A stretch of 64,000 nt of DNA from Epiperipatus broadwayi (Eukaryota > Onychophora > Udeonychophora > Euonychophora > Peripatidae): NCBI GenBank assembly GCA_028023455.1, contig JAQFVV010001003.1, forward strand, positions 1-64,000, written 5' to 3'. This document shows, in pieces, positions 35,223 to 46,784 of the stretch. The notes under the pieces were generated by a model. The model saw nothing but the letters and a program-made list of their open reading frames with translations. It was not told the DNA's origin and did no database searches. The position numbers and the translations under genes were made by a program. The first letter of the stretch is position 1; the number at the start of each line of letters is the position of its first letter.

Positions 35223-35323
35223 GTTGGCCGAGAGGTATCGCAGCCGCCATGCAAGCAAGTAGTTGGTTGCAGACGGTTGTGGGTTCGCGTCCCGGCCGAT
35301 GCTATGACAAATGGAAAAAAAAA
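35223..35323 (+). mobile_element. SINE-1 copy with 10-bp duplication
   Basis: TGTTGGCCGAGAGGTATCGC (A-box region), GTGGGTTCGCGTCCCGGCCG (B-box region), GATGCTATGACAAATGG and an A-run. The duplication ATTGTTGCAT lies at 35213-35222 and 35324-35333. Confidence 0.8.
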
Positions 35324-35861
35324 ATTGTTGCATGCGTAATTAGACTGAAGATTGAAGAGGTATTAATGGTTAATTAATTAGTATTTTTGTCAAAAGAATT
35401 ATCAGAAATGGAAATAACTTTTGGTGTCAACTTCTACTTTAAAAAATCTTTTCTTGAAACTTGCTAAGACTTTCAACTTCACTAATAGTGCTTCGAATAA
35501 CTAAAATACAATTATAATTAAAACAAGATCCTGAAAAAAATATTTTTTAAATGAAAAAAGGAATTCATTTTATCATTATAAAAATGAAATCTGGGATGAA
35601 AACAAGTCCTGAACTAAAAACTTTTGTTAAAAAAAAGAAAAGATGTTTTTTCAGTATATGTAGAATTGGAAAATGAATTTCAGTATAAGCTTTTTTAAAA
35701 GAAGGAATACTAATAAAATTTAGTTAACGTACTGCTGAGTTTATTTAAAGGTCCTGCCCAAAATAAAATATCCAAGTTGCATTCTAGTCTTCATTAAATT
35801 AAATGTGATATAAAATGAGAAAATTTATATTGTAATATTTACATAAAAATGAATAACTAAA

Positions 35862-35945
35862 GTTTTTTTTTTTTTTATGTGTCAAAGCATCGGCCAGGAA
35901 GCGAACACGCAAACCCGGGACAAGTGCTTGTAAGGCAGCCGTGTG
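35862..35945 (-). mobile_element. SINE-1 copy, 5' truncated
   Basis: A T-run, then ATGTGTCAAAGCATCGGCCA, GGAAGCGAACACG and CTTGTAAGGCAGCCGTG. The A-box end is missing. Confidence 0.75.
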
Positions 35946-36509
35946 ATGAGTATCTGGTAAATTACAAGATTTCAAAATTTGTGAAATAGGAATTTCAGTG
36001 GAAACTCTCTGCATTCAAACCAACCCAGTTGACAATGTAAATAAGTTATTAACTTATCATACAAAGAATCCATATTCTTCTGCAATATATTGTAATACAG
36101 ACAAAGATAAATATTCCTGTAACTTTAACCGCTAAAAAAAAATCAGAATAGGATAAAACAAATGTTATTTATTGCTTGCCTGGAAATTTAGTCTTTTCAA
36201 ATTACTATAAAAACAGTTTAGAAATAATAATAACCTTTACACACTTATTAAAAATGCGAGAAAATGAGAGATGATAAATATAGAAATATTAACCTTAGGT
36301 GAAATCACCCTATTATTTATCATTTGTTGTTCTACAAATGTTATTTATCCATAGCTTATTAGGTATGGGTTTGATTCACTTCCAATTGAATTTCATATAT
36401 CGCAACTGATTTTGATTAAGATTACAGAGGTTGTTAAAATTGAGACACTGTCTTCATTGTTTGTTTGTATAATTGTAATACATCGAAATGATATATAATT
36501 TTTCATTAA
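35946..36509. other. AT-rich stretch without recognised feature
   Basis: Nothing that can be named. Confidence 0.45.
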
Positions 36510-36915
36510 ACATCCAATGAACACCATTTCTTATGCTTTCCTATAACTGTTATTAAAACAGGAAAAAAGCTCACTATACATATTGCCACACAGCAAGCTA
36601 GAGTAATCAATGGATGCTAGAAGGCTTGTGCATAAAATTTCCACCTAGTGCCTATTTATCCAATATCCCCAGATGAGTTTATGGCTTATGGCCATCATCA
36701 GTGAGGAATCTTGGATATGAGAGCAATGCACCTAGATCTTAGGATCTAATGCAACCCTCCAGCATCCACATTTTATCTCTACTTAACTAGAAAACTATGA
36801 ACTTAAATTGAAAACACCTTAATGTTTTCAATTCAAGCCATCAGCTTATATAATCATATATGTTTGAACTCAGTTTAGTACCCATATATTTTGGTGTCCT
36901 TAGTTTTTAACCTTT
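36510..36915 (-). mobile_element. Family B hammerhead pseudo-LTR, minus
   Basis: The segment starts with ACACCATTTCTTATGCTTTC, continues through TATTGCCACACAGCAAGC, the ribozyme at 36658-36716 and TTAGGATCTAATGCAACCCT, and ends near TTTGGTGTCCTTAGTTTTTA. It matches 45600-46010 (inverted) and 46785-47175. PLE-B leader sequence begins directly after it at about 36930. Confidence 0.65.
36658..36716 (-). ncRNA. Hammerhead remnant, family B
   Basis: Outer stem I ATCCAA/TTGGAT, inner CCTCA/TGGGG, CTGATGA and a perfect stem II TGGC-CATAA-GCCA. GAAA is changed to TAAA, and stem III ACTCAT is no longer palindromic. Confidence 0.7.
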
Positions 36916-36929
36916 TAACCGCTAATTAT

Positions 36930-37560
36930 ATTATTGGTTGTATGAGGTAAAAATCAAATCTTTTAATTGGCCAACTCACAAACTGAAGACAAAGCCTATT
37001 GTTAAAACATATTTGCCTATAATATTAAATTCAACTCAGATACATTTATAAAAAGTATATTACTAATTTTTCAGGTTATGAAGAAAACAAAAGTTCTTTC
37101 AAAAATAAATTGCTATTTATTTATTCTAAAATATTCAATTTTGGCAACATAAAAGCTATAATATAAACAAAAAGATCGACTTTTACGTTATAGAAAAGTA
37201 AATATTTCTTTTAAATATTTCTTTAATATTTTTACTAAAATCTTCAATATTTTTCGAAAATAATTTTGTTTCTTTAGTTTTTTTTTTAAAAAAACTAGTT
37301 TAATTTCTGAAATTATATTTTTTAATACTTAAAATTGCATTCGAAATGAAAATCTCAGCATTTTTCTTTATTTTCTTTGATCAGGCGGTTTCTTTGTTCT
37401 TTCCAGCCAATCAGAATGTCTTTTTTGGCTGAGAGCTCACTAACAACCAATTACAAACGATGTTCTTTCTTTGTTTAGGTTTAAATGCATTTTTTTTATT
37501 TTTTACTTGTAAAATAAATCGGAAGAGGGCACCATCTTACAGAACTTTTAAAAACCTATT
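36930..37560 (+). mobile_element. PLE-B 5' leader, second copy
   Basis: Noncoding sequence homologous, in inverse orientation, to 17430-18015. Shared blocks occur in the same order: TTATTGGTTGTATGAGG, TTTTAATTGGCCAACTCA, TTTCAAAAATAAATTGC, CAGCCAATCAGAAT and TTTTTTACTTGTAAAATAAA followed by GAGGGCACCATCTTAC. The coding part that follows in the 17 kb copy is absent; family B repeat sequence follows from about 37618. Confidence 0.6.
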
Positions 37561-37617
37561 CAAAACCTATCAAACAAATTTTTTAGCATAAGAACTGGCA
37601 GAGTTAGAGTGATGTCA

Positions 37618-37990
37618 GATGTCTACGAGGAGCCTCATAAGAGACGGTTAAAGAATTCTTTAATAACCAAATCCAGCAATATCCTATTAGGCAAGATTGT
37701 TTTTAAGCCAGTAAACATTATATGATCATCATTTCTTATGCTTGCTTAAAAATATTAAGCTGTTTTCAATTTAAGATGCATAGTTTTGTAGTTAAGAAGA
37801 GATAAGAGGTGGCTGCTGAAGGGTTGCATTAGATCATACGATCTAGTTGCAGTACACTCACATTCAACTCTCCTCACTGATGAAGGTCACAAGCCAGAAA
37901 CTAGACTGGGGATATTGGATGAGTAGGCACTAGATAGGGATTTTATGCAAAAGCCTTCTGGCATCCATTAATTGAAAAATAATATGATCA
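37618..37990 (+). mobile_element. Family B pseudo-LTR, inverted junction
   Basis: The first part (37618-37745) is the end of a minus-oriented unit (TTCTTTAATAACC, CCTATTAGGCA, ATGATCATCATTTCTTATGC). From about 37750 a plus unit starts (TTTTCAATTTAAGATGCATA) and carries the ribozyme at 37862-37920. Confidence 0.6.
37862..37920 (+). ncRNA. Hammerhead remnant, family B
   Basis: Stem I ATTCAA/TTGGAT and CCTCA/TGGGG, core CTGATGA (37877-37883) and GAAA are kept. Stem II is weakened (GG...CC), and U16.1 before the cleavage C is A (ACTAGAC), which should block cleavage. Confidence 0.7.
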
Positions 37991-38559
37991 TATTCAAAAA
38001 AGCAATCATAAATTTGTTATTTTTACTAAACCCAACTATGGCACACTTTTTATGAGAATTGGATCCTTCAATAATATGACACTTTGAATATTTAATTAGA
38101 AATTTCAATGTATAATAGTTGTTGAAATTTAGTACACAAAGCAGATTCTTCTGAATAACCAATGTCAATTTTGTTATGAATATAGAGCACCATTAATTTT
38201 AATTTTGGAGAGTTCTAATATGAAGATGATATATCTGCTGAGATGAATTTTCATAAGCTAAAAATATTTTTGCGATTAAAAAAACAATCTTATTTTTTTA
38301 TTTATAAAGAAAATAATATAATATATATAAAAAACTAATTTAAAATTAAATTACCCGTTTAGATATATCTACATTGATTCCCGTTACATTTACAAGTTGA
38401 AATCTGAGATCAGATAATGGTGCTTTGATATAAGCAGCTTAAGTAAAGGATATTAATTAATATATCATTAAAAACTAGTCAACACTCAGACAATCCCAAT
38501 ATCAGCAACAATCAACAATTTCAAATTGTTGTCAAGGCAACATACTTTTAACAATAAAT
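37991..38559. other. AT-rich stretch without recognised feature
   Basis: No gene is supported. It ends at a (TA)n microsatellite (38566-38592) against which the LINE abuts. Confidence 0.45.
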
Positions 38560-38564
38560 ATGGA

Positions 38565-38593
<29 letters not shown>

Positions 38594-38597
<4 letters not shown>

Positions 38598-40021
38598 AAT
38601 TATAATTGATATATTAAAAGAAGCAGGTGAAGAAATAGAAACAATTTTAGCAAAGTTATATATCAAATGTCTAAATGATAAAGATGTACCGGAAGATTGG
38701 AAGAATGCAGTAATAATATTAATATTTAAAAAAGGTGATAAAGAAGATATTATAAATTACAGACCTATCAGCCTTTTATCAGTTTTATATAAAATTTTTA
38801 CCAAGATAATTACAACTCGTCTACAGAGTACTTTGGATTTCCATCAACCAAGAGAAGAAGCTGGATTTAAAAGTGGTTTTAGTACAATAGGTCATATCCA
38901 TGTATTGAGAGAAGTCATAGAAAGGACAAACGAATATGAGTTGTCATTATGTTTTGGATTTGTAGATTATGAAAAGGCATTCGATTCTATACACATTTCT
39001 TCAGTGATTAAAGCATTGGATCATCAAGGTATAGATCCAGGATATTGTCATATTTTAAAGAATATTTATAAAAATGCAACAGCAACAATTAGATTACATA
39101 ATGATACTGTAAAAATCAACATTGAGAAATGTGTAAGACAAGGTGACTCCATATCTCCAAAACTCTTTACAGCAGTGCTGCAAGAAGTATTTTGTGGATT
39201 AAAATGGGAAACTAAAGGAGTGAAAGTAAATGGAGAGTATTTAAGTCATTTAGATTTCGCAGATGATGTAGTTGTTTTTTGCAAATAATGCTTCAGAGCT
39301 GCAGGAAATGTTGCAGGAGTTAGCAGATGAAAGTAGAAAAGTAGGACTAAAGATAAATGTTAAAAAGACTAAAGTAATGTTTAATCGATTTGCTCAAAAT
39401 ATGAAAATAAAGATTGATTATGAAGAATTAGAAGAAGTTAACAGTTACAAATACCTTGGTCAGATTATTAATACAGATGGAAACATAATGGAGGAAATTA
39501 ATCATAGAATTAAACTTGGTTGGAGTGCTTTTGGTAGAAATAACTTGATACTAAAAGGAAATATGCCTATGTGTTTGAAAAGGATGGTTTTTAACAAATG
39601 TGTTTTACCAATTCTTACTTATGGATCTGAGACTTGGACACTTAATAGAAGAGCAATACAGATACTTCAGACCACTCAAAGGAGTATGGAGAGATGTATG
39701 TTGGGAGTAACAAGAAGAGATCGAAAACGCAATGTATGGGTAAGACAACAAACAGGTGTTACTGACCTTATTGAAAAAACTAAAAGATTGAAATGGAGTT
39801 GGGCTGGACATATTGCTAGAAGAGATGATAATAGATGGACAATTGAAATTTTAAACTGGATTCCAAGAGATTGTAAAAGACCCAGAAAGAGACCACATGT
39901 GAGATGGATGGATGAAATAAGAAAATGTGCAGGAGTGTTGTGGAGAAGAGAAGCTAAAGATCGGAGAAGATGGATTAAACTTGGAGAGACCTACATCCTG
40001 CAGTGGATTGATAATGGTTGA
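38594..40021 (+). pseudogene. RTE-like LINE reverse transcriptase, one frameshift
   Basis: Two overlapping frames make one protein of about 485 residues. Counting from 38560: NYRPISLLSVLYKIF (66-80), VDYEKAFDSI motif A with catalytic Asp (135-144), RQGDSISPKLF motif B (193-203), LDFADDVVVF motif C (232-241). The second frame adds GLKINVKKTKVMF, YKYLGQIIN and a C-terminus with GHIARRDDNRW and a final WMDEIRKCAG...RRRWIKLGE. The only break is one extra T in a six-T run at about 39273-39278. The apurinic endonuclease domain is missing, so the copy is 5' truncated; both ends meet (TA)n repeats. RTE membership is inferred from the C-terminal layout. Confidence 0.85.
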
Positions 40022-40024
40022 TGA

Positions 40025-40062
<38 letters not shown>
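40022..40062. repeat. (TA)n microsatellite at LINE 3' end
   Basis: TGATGATGA then (TA)n directly follows the LINE stop codon. RTE-type LINEs often end in short tandem repeats, so this may be the element's tail. Confidence 0.7.
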
Positions 40063-40065
<3 letters not shown>

Positions 40066-40226
40066 ATATATAGTAGATATATATAGGATAAACCAAAATG
40101 CCAGTTAAAAAACTTGCTAACGCTTGTATTTATGTCCACAGATGGCGTCCTACCAAACACCCCTATCAAGCGTATTTTCGTTTACATAAACGTCAGAGTA
40201 GTTAGTATTCACTATCTCTAACTATA

Positions 40227-40284
40227 ATTCCACTTTCAGATCATGATTTCAAGCTATTTGCTATCGTCAGTGAAAGACAGGAAT
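40227..40284 (-). ncRNA. Hammerhead ribozyme, family C, left
   Basis: Minus-strand copy of the motif at 40502-40559 with the same core, in the opposite arm of the palindrome. Confidence 0.75.
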
Positions 40285-40501
40285 AAAGAAACTAGATCTT
40301 AATACAAACTCTGAGCGTTTATGAAACAATTTCTATTCAGCTTGCAAGCGTGGTGATGCTGAACTGAGATCAGACCCATATAGCTATCTGGTTTGCTATG
40401 CTGAGTTTGAAGACATTACGTGTCTAAAAAATTCACGCTTGCAAGCTGAATAGAAATTGTTTCATAAACGCTCAGAGTTTGTATTTAGATCTAGTTTCTT
40501 T

Positions 40502-40559
40502 ATTCCTGTCTTTCACTGACGATAGCAAATAGCTTGAAATCATGATCTGAAAGTGGAAT
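40502..40559 (+). ncRNA. Hammerhead ribozyme, family C, right
   Basis: Stem I ATTCC/GGAAT outside and CTTTCA/TGAAAG inside; core CTGACGA; stem II AGC-AAATA-GCT with a T-T mismatch at its base; GAAA; palindromic stem III ATCATGAT and cleavage C40547. CTGACGA is the presumed ancestor of the CTGACAA and CTGATGA forms in family B. Confidence 0.75.
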
Positions 40560-40648
40560 TATAGTTAGAGATAGTGAATACTAACTACTCTGACGTTTAT
40601 GTAAACGAAAATACGCTTGATAGGTGTTTTTGGTAGGACGCCATCTGT

Positions 40649-40660
<12 letters not shown>

Positions 40661-40694
<34 letters not shown>

Positions 40695-41182
40695 CACTGT
40701 CTATAATAGTACTTGACTTTGGCAATATATGTATATAAATTGAAGATGACAACAATTAATAAATATCCTTTGCGAGTGAATTTGAATCGTAGATATAATT
40801 CTTAAATTCAGAGACCTGATCATGATATATTTTAAAAAGTTTTGTGTCAAAACTGGGCTTGCGTGTCCATACATATAACATTTCATCATTAAAAATAATA
40901 ATGAAATAATATCGAATAAAAAAAAATAAAAAAAAAATCTCATTAAATTTAATTTCTTATAAATAAGTTAATTACGTTCTTTATACTTTAAATAGATCTT
41001 TTTTTAATGACATTTAAATGATTTTGCATTTAATTGGTGTAGAAATGACAAACGAGCACGGTATAATTGTAAATTATTATTTTTGTCTATATCACCTAGT
41101 TATTTTAATTATATATTTTGTAACCAATTTAAATAAAAGCCAAACTGTTTAAACTTGCAAATAATTTTTAAAATAAACTTTG
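40661..41182. other. AT-rich stretch
   Basis: No feature beyond the (TA)n run at 40653-40693. Confidence 0.45.
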
Positions 41183-41319
41183 AAGAGAGAGAGAGAGAGG
41201 AGAGAGGGAGAGAGGAAGAAATGGAGAGAAGGAGATATGGAGGTGAGAGAGAGGGAGACGAAGGGAGGGAGAAAAAAGAGAGGGATAGAGAGAGAAAGAA
41301 GAAGAAGAGAGAAATAGAA
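41183..41319 (+). repeat. GA-rich polypurine tract
   Basis: About 137 bases consist almost only of G and A (GAGAGAGA, GGGAGA and GAAGAAGAA words), with very few pyrimidines. Frames across it encode only Arg/Glu/Lys-rich low complexity and are not genes. Such tracts can form triplex DNA. Confidence 0.85.
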
Positions 41320-43849
41320 AATCATATTTATATGTAATAATTAACACTAAAGAGAACAATGTAAAAAAGCTGTTGTGTTTATATACATAAAACAGTTAAA
41401 TATTTTATTAAGAACTTATATATAATACATATTTATGTAATAATAATATTTATGTAAATATATACCACTTGTCTGATACTTTTGTCTAGGTATAATGTAT
41501 CATTGTTGTAAAACTATTGAAGCAAAAAAAACTTCAGGTGACTTTCTAGGAGTGCTAAATCCTTCAAGCTGTACTGTGGCAGTTTGCCTCTATGGTGATG
41601 CTTCTAGTTATTCCATGGCAGCTTGCCTCACATTAAGATTTAGCATCTTGCAGCTTTTGGTTTGAACATGAAAATGTTTCACTGCTATTGTAATCAAATG
41701 TAGGACAGTCAATGTTCATTATTATTTGACTCTACCACTAAAAAAGATTATGAAGCCAAGTTTCTTTCCCTAATGAACAATTGGGTTTACTAAGCATCTT
41801 TATCTGTTGGCTTGTTTCTGTCACTGGTTATAATGATCTATACATGCACATCTGTAGTGGTGAAACTTGAATATGACTAACATAAGATTATAATCCGAAA
41901 CGACCATTGTTTGAAGGTAAATTGAGCATTAGCAGAATCAAAAATATTAATTATTTGTAATGTCTTATGTGCACAATGATTATTAAAATAGACATGATAA
42001 AATAATTAAAATTAAGAAATATCTAAAAAAAAAAAGATAAATTAATTACATTATTGTTAACATGCAAATAAGAAAAAAATGCAAATAGACAAAAATTAAA
42101 TAAGCATTTATGTAATTAACTGTGGTATTATGAGGTTCAATATATTAATTACATGAGTATTTGAGAAATGGTGCTGATAGACTTGCTGGTTTAAAGTTAT
42201 TTTCCACTCAACTTTTAATGTTACTTTTCCTAATACAAGCACACTTATGTAATATTGATGTATTTCTTAGCAAAATATGAGGAGGTAGGATTTTTCAATT
42301 TGTGGCCAAGTCAATGTAACTCAGACCAGTCTTTATGTCTTTTATAAAATTATTTCTTTTAATCTGGTTTCAGAAGTAATTATGAGATTTGGAGATTTTT
42401 GGAATAACAAAAAAAATATTTGTGCATAAATTATTAAAGATTCATAATTATTTTCACATAATAATTGTATAATAATTAGTAAAAACAAAGTTATATATAA
42501 TTGTAATTTTATTTTATATGCATATGTTTTATTTTTAAAAATAAAAGTCACTATATTTTAACCATGATGCTGGCAAAGAAAATTATGATCAATAACATTG
42601 TAATACCATTGGAAATTGATTGCCAATGCCTTTACAAATATCATGTTAGAATTTTTTGAAATATTATAAAATTTATCAATGAAATTTTAATTTTTGCCAA
42701 GGGTTTTATATATTTGTCAGAGCTTCACATTTAATCATTCCTATTTTGTTTTTTAAAAAAATTAGTCACTGAAGATTTCATTGATTTTTTGGATCGCTTG
42801 TTTGGTCATTTCCTGCCCAATGTTACTTGATGGAAAAGTCATTTGATCTCATTACATATTCCATTTATTGTTATTTTTTTAATATTTTAAAACTTCAAAT
42901 ATATTTTTAGACTGTTTTTCATTTGTAAATTTATATTTCTATTGAATCAAATCCAATTTACGGAATTCTATTATAGAATAGAGATTTAACATTTACATCA
43001 AATGTTGAATCTTGACAAAAGTGTTAACAAGGCTAACAATATAAAATGCCACCCTCTTACAGGGATAACAATTAACTACATAAAATAATTGTAATATCTT
43101 TCAAAAATATCTCTTTTTTATATTCCTTGATGCACTGCTAACAATTGATATCAACAACGTTAATTTAGTACTGCAATCTAGTTTTTTTAAAAAAAAAACA
43201 TACAGAAATTAAACAAAATACATCCTTATCTCACTTAGTGGAAGCAATTGGTTTCCTAAACATCATTATTAAGCAAGAATATCACATAAGAACATGTAGT
43301 TTAATGGTTTCCTATGGCAAAATATTTGGCTGGTTACTATAGCTAAAAATTACATTATAATCTGTGAACAAACAACTTAAACTAGTATATATAGTAATTA
43401 AAAAACATTAATGCATATTTACATGCTTGTGTAAACTGTTGTGTGTATTTTACTCAAGTATGTGTGTAAAAAAAATCTTAAGGTTATTTTTTTCAGTGAT
43501 AATTATCTAATTTGCTGAATCATGAATTGCTTATTCTGGATCCATTGTTGTCTTCTAAATCCTTTGTTGATTTTCTTTTTGGATGAATGGACCAGATAAT
43601 CACTGAGAATCTATAGAGAAAAGGTTTAGAGAAGGTGATTGACATGCTTCATGGATTATTCTATGTGAAAATTTATGATTTTAAAATGTTTGGACACACT
43701 TATGAAGTTTTGAGCACTTTGCTTTATTTGTCTGGCTTTTAAAGATAGTAAAAATAAATAAAAAATATTAAATATGATAAATATGAATAATGCATAGATT
43801 CAATAATCTTTTATCATACATAGTTCATTATTTTAATATATGAATTTTT
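41320..43849. other. AT-rich stretch with one small inverted repeat
   Basis: At 41545-41665 a less AT-rich piece has GCTAAATC/GATTTAGC inverted ends and two GGCAG.TTGCCTC words; it may be a small MITE. Nothing else is supported. Confidence 0.4.
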
Positions 43850-44400
43850 TCTACAGTACAGGCTTTTTCATACCTGCATTCCAATATGTAATATATATGG
43901 GGGTTTTAACCCAGACTTTCACACAACACTCAATTAACCATGCTATCACACATATCAAAAAGATAAATAATCACCAATATACATATTTTGTCCTAACCTC
44001 ACACTCATCAGTTGGTCCAGATTATCATCTCTGCACATATATAGAATCAATGCTCAGCTTATATTAAGATAGCCAATCTTCATACTTTAATGGATAGGCT
44101 TTAATCCACTCAACCCCACAACTCTTCAGCCATCCATTTCATTGAAAATCTGATGATGGAACACTCAAAGCCCACATTGGTGCCAATCTTCTCCTCCTGC
44201 CCATGTTGACCATAAGTCACTCTGACCCCTCATATATAGGACATAATTTATTTACATACATATATAAGGGATGGATAGACCTTACAACACTATATGATTT
44301 TCTTCTACAGTACAGGTTTTTTCACTTGACCCTCAACTATCTATGCTATCTCATACTGCTGATGCACTTGATTATTATTATGAAATCGTTTTTTTCTCAC
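43850..44400 (-). mobile_element. Family F repeat, tRNA-like plus hammerhead
   Basis: The tRNA-like head lies at about 43905-43960 (AACCCAGACTTTCACACAAC), the ribozyme at 43968-44024, then AGCTTATATTAAGATAGCCA and a hairpin segment (AAAATCTGATGATGGAACAC) also found at 62700-62740. A second partial head follows at about 44300-44375 (CAGTACAGGTTTTTTCACTT), so this is probably a tandem pair. Confidence 0.6.
43968..44024 (-). ncRNA. Hammerhead remnant, family F
   Basis: Stem I TAATC/GATTA and ACCAA/TTGGT are perfect and CTGATGA is intact. Stem II is weak, and GAAA has become AAAA after a C, so it should be inactive. Confidence 0.7.
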
Positions 44401-45474
44401 AATAATAATTACAATAGCTAAATAAATTACAATACGATATCATTATTCTTGTTACAATAAAATACTCTTTGTAACAATTTTAATTCATACAAGTGAGTAA
44501 ATACAGGGTACAACTTTTCAACTAATACATACTTTTTAAAATTGAATATCTATTAATGTATTTTGGTTGTTGTAAGCAATTAAAATTTGATTTAGATTAT
44601 TTATTCTACTGAATGAAACACTTCTTTGGGAGCTTTATAATCACTATTAATGACGATCTTTACTTTGGATATATTATTAATAAAAAAACATTGTCTTGCA
44701 AAGAAGCTGGATGGAAATTATATAAAATTCTGGGCTGTACATTCATTAATTGTATTTTAAGTTTATAATCAAAATATTGTATATATCACTAATATTATGT
44801 ACTGTATTGTGCAGTCCAGTTTCAATATGTTTTTGGATGGCATAACATTAATAACTATCCTATGACATCATCTTACAAAATGGCCACCAAAATTGATTTA
44901 TTTTTATGATCAGTTATAGTGAATACTCGATTGTAAATAAAAATATTAGGTACAAATTGTTGATGATTTCTACGTGAATCTTTGCATAAAGGGGTATAAC
45001 TATAATTTATATCTTTCTTTATATATTTTAGTTGCAAATGTTTGTAATAATTTTAAATACAAAAGAGTGAGAGATAATACAGACTGCCTGGTCTATTATT
45101 CAATTTATTTGATATTTAATAGTAATGTCTTTTAACTTTTGCTGATTATTTTTTCAGATAAAATATTCAGTACTGCATTACAATGCAAAAAATATGCCCT
45201 TTTTAAACTGTTTTTAAGATATGTTTTATTTCTTAAACAAGTTGCGACTTTCCCATTAAATGCATGTTCAAGTTCACTATAATAAGTATTTAGGCATATT
45301 GTATTATTGGCTGTTTTGAATGACCAACCCAATAAAGATGTGATTTTACAATTGTCAAATTTATTGTATCATATGCAGAATCTTAAAAATATTAACTAGT
45401 TTTATGATCTTACTGTTGTATTTTTAAACTTTAGAAAAAATCTTTTTAATGAATTTTTTTAATGGGTTTATGTT
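44401..45474. other. AT-rich stretch without recognised feature
   Basis: No gene, RNA or repeat is supported. Confidence 0.45.
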
Positions 45475-46010
45475 ATTAAATTACTAAACATCACATAATC
45501 ACCATGGCTTGCACTGAGTGACACTACTGTATGGATAGTTTTTGCTTGTTTTAATAACAATTATGAGCAATCATAAGGTGATCATGTAATGTTTAGTTGT
45601 TTAATACCAATTCTGCCTAATAGGATAATGGTAGCTATGGTTATTAAAGAACGAAAGTCAACAAAATGAAGGATACTCACCTGAGTTCAGACCTATATGA
45701 CTATATAATCTACCGAGCTTGGATTGTAAATATTATTGTGTTTTCAATTTTAAACTCATAGTTTTGTAGTTAAAGATATAAGGTGGATGCTAGAAGATTG
45801 CATTAGATTCTAAAATCTAGGTGCAGTGCTCTCAGATCGAAGATTCCTCACTGACAAAGCCACAATCTAGAAACTAGTCTCGAGATATTGGATGAGTAAG
45901 ACTAGATAAGGATTTTATGCACAAACCTTCTGACATCCTTGATTACTATGGCTTGAACTGAGTTGTGCTGCTTAATTGGAGAGTTTTGCCTGGGTTTATG
46001 TTATGTTAAT
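45475..46010 (+). mobile_element. Family B pseudo-LTR, plus, with end of a preceding unit
   Basis: CATGGCTTGCACTGAGTGAC (45504-) is the end of one unit. A second unit starts near 45600 (CTGCCTAATAGGATAATGG), includes CTGAGTTCAGACCTATATGA and the ribozyme at 45836-45893, and ends GGAGAGTTTTGCCTGGG near 46000. Confidence 0.65.
45836..45893 (+). ncRNA. Hammerhead remnant, family B
   Basis: CTGACAA (G8 to A), GAAA, palindromic stem III ACTAGT and cleavage C; stem I ATCGAA/TTGGAT with one mismatch. The G8 loss explains the likely loss of function. Confidence 0.7.
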
Positions 46011-46429
46011 AGAATTTCAAAATCTTATGAAAAATGAATTCATGAAGCTTGGCATATGGAAATTTTATTAATTCACTGCTATAATATACCCAATTTTTTT
46101 CACAGTTATGAAAAGCAGTACATTGCTGATTTTTATGTCATTTCTTTATGTAAAAAGCTATTAAGATATTTCAATTGGCTTACATTGTCACTAAACTAAA
46201 GTGTTTACATGTTGTTTCCAAAACATTACTTGTATTCTGTATATCATGTTCTAAAATACCACGAATAGCACAATCATACATAAATCAAGATTTTCTAAAA
46301 ATGAATTTTGTCATTTCTACTTTCACTCAATTGAAATTAAAATTCCACTATCAAACCTGTAATTTCAATTGTGCTATACGCAAAAAAGGTGAAGTAGAAA
46401 ACTAGTATTTTATATCAAATCTGTATTAC

Positions 46430-46649
46430 ATCGTGATTATCGATTTAATAAGTTGATATAAACAGTTGCAAAGGTAACTACTATAAAAATCACAATGTTA
46501 AAACAAATACACATCCTTGTATAACACCAGTTTTTATTGTGTGAATAACACTGTTCATGTAGACTTTTTTAAACAAACAATTAATTTCAAACAATATTGT
46601 AAATTTGATCATTAATGGTATCTCAAATGCCTTGCCCAAATCACCAAAG

Positions 46650-46670
<21 letters not shown>
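46430..46670 (-). pseudogene. LINE reverse transcriptase fragment
   Basis: Minus strand 46660-46500 reads FGDLGKAFEIPLMIKFTILF and then KTGVIQGCVF, matching motif A (DLxKAFD) and motif B (KTGVRQGC) of RTE-like reverse transcriptases. Downstream is frameshifted. It lies between two inverted family B repeats and is much more decayed than the LINE at 38594. Confidence 0.55.
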
Positions 46671-46683
<13 letters not shown>

Positions 46684-46716
46684 GCTCTTGATATCTATAT
46701 ATATATATATATATAA
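46652..46716. repeat. Duplicated (TA)n unit
   Basis: (TA)n followed by AAAATTGCTCTTGAT occurs twice in tandem (about 46652-46692 and 46697-46730), a local duplication of the microsatellite with its flank. Confidence 0.7.
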
Positions 46717-46784
46717 AATTGCTCTTGATTCTTTATACCCACATTCATTTTTCATAAGATTTTGACACTCTACTGACATGACAT

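Larger units (their letters stand above)
40100..40660. mobile_element. Family C foldback with two hammerhead ribozymes
   Basis: The arms 40128-40345 and 40432-40645 are inverted copies. Each reads CAGATGGCGTCCTACCAAA, then a ribozyme, then AACAATTTCTATTCAGCTTG. The unpaired centre 40346-40431 holds the block shared with families A and D (GACCCATATAGCTATCTGG, GAGTTTGAAGACATTACGTG). A (TA)n run of about 40 bases follows at 40653. Confidence 0.8.

Noticed and set aside
41155-41359. Arg/Glu-rich frame on plus and Leu/Ser-rich frame on minus
   Set aside because: Translation of the GA-rich polypurine tract; no domain or start context.
44141-44160. CTGATGATGGAACAC in the family F hairpin segment as a ribozyme core
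   Set aside because: GAAA and stem I partners are missing; the word belongs to an inverted repeat (62700-62830).
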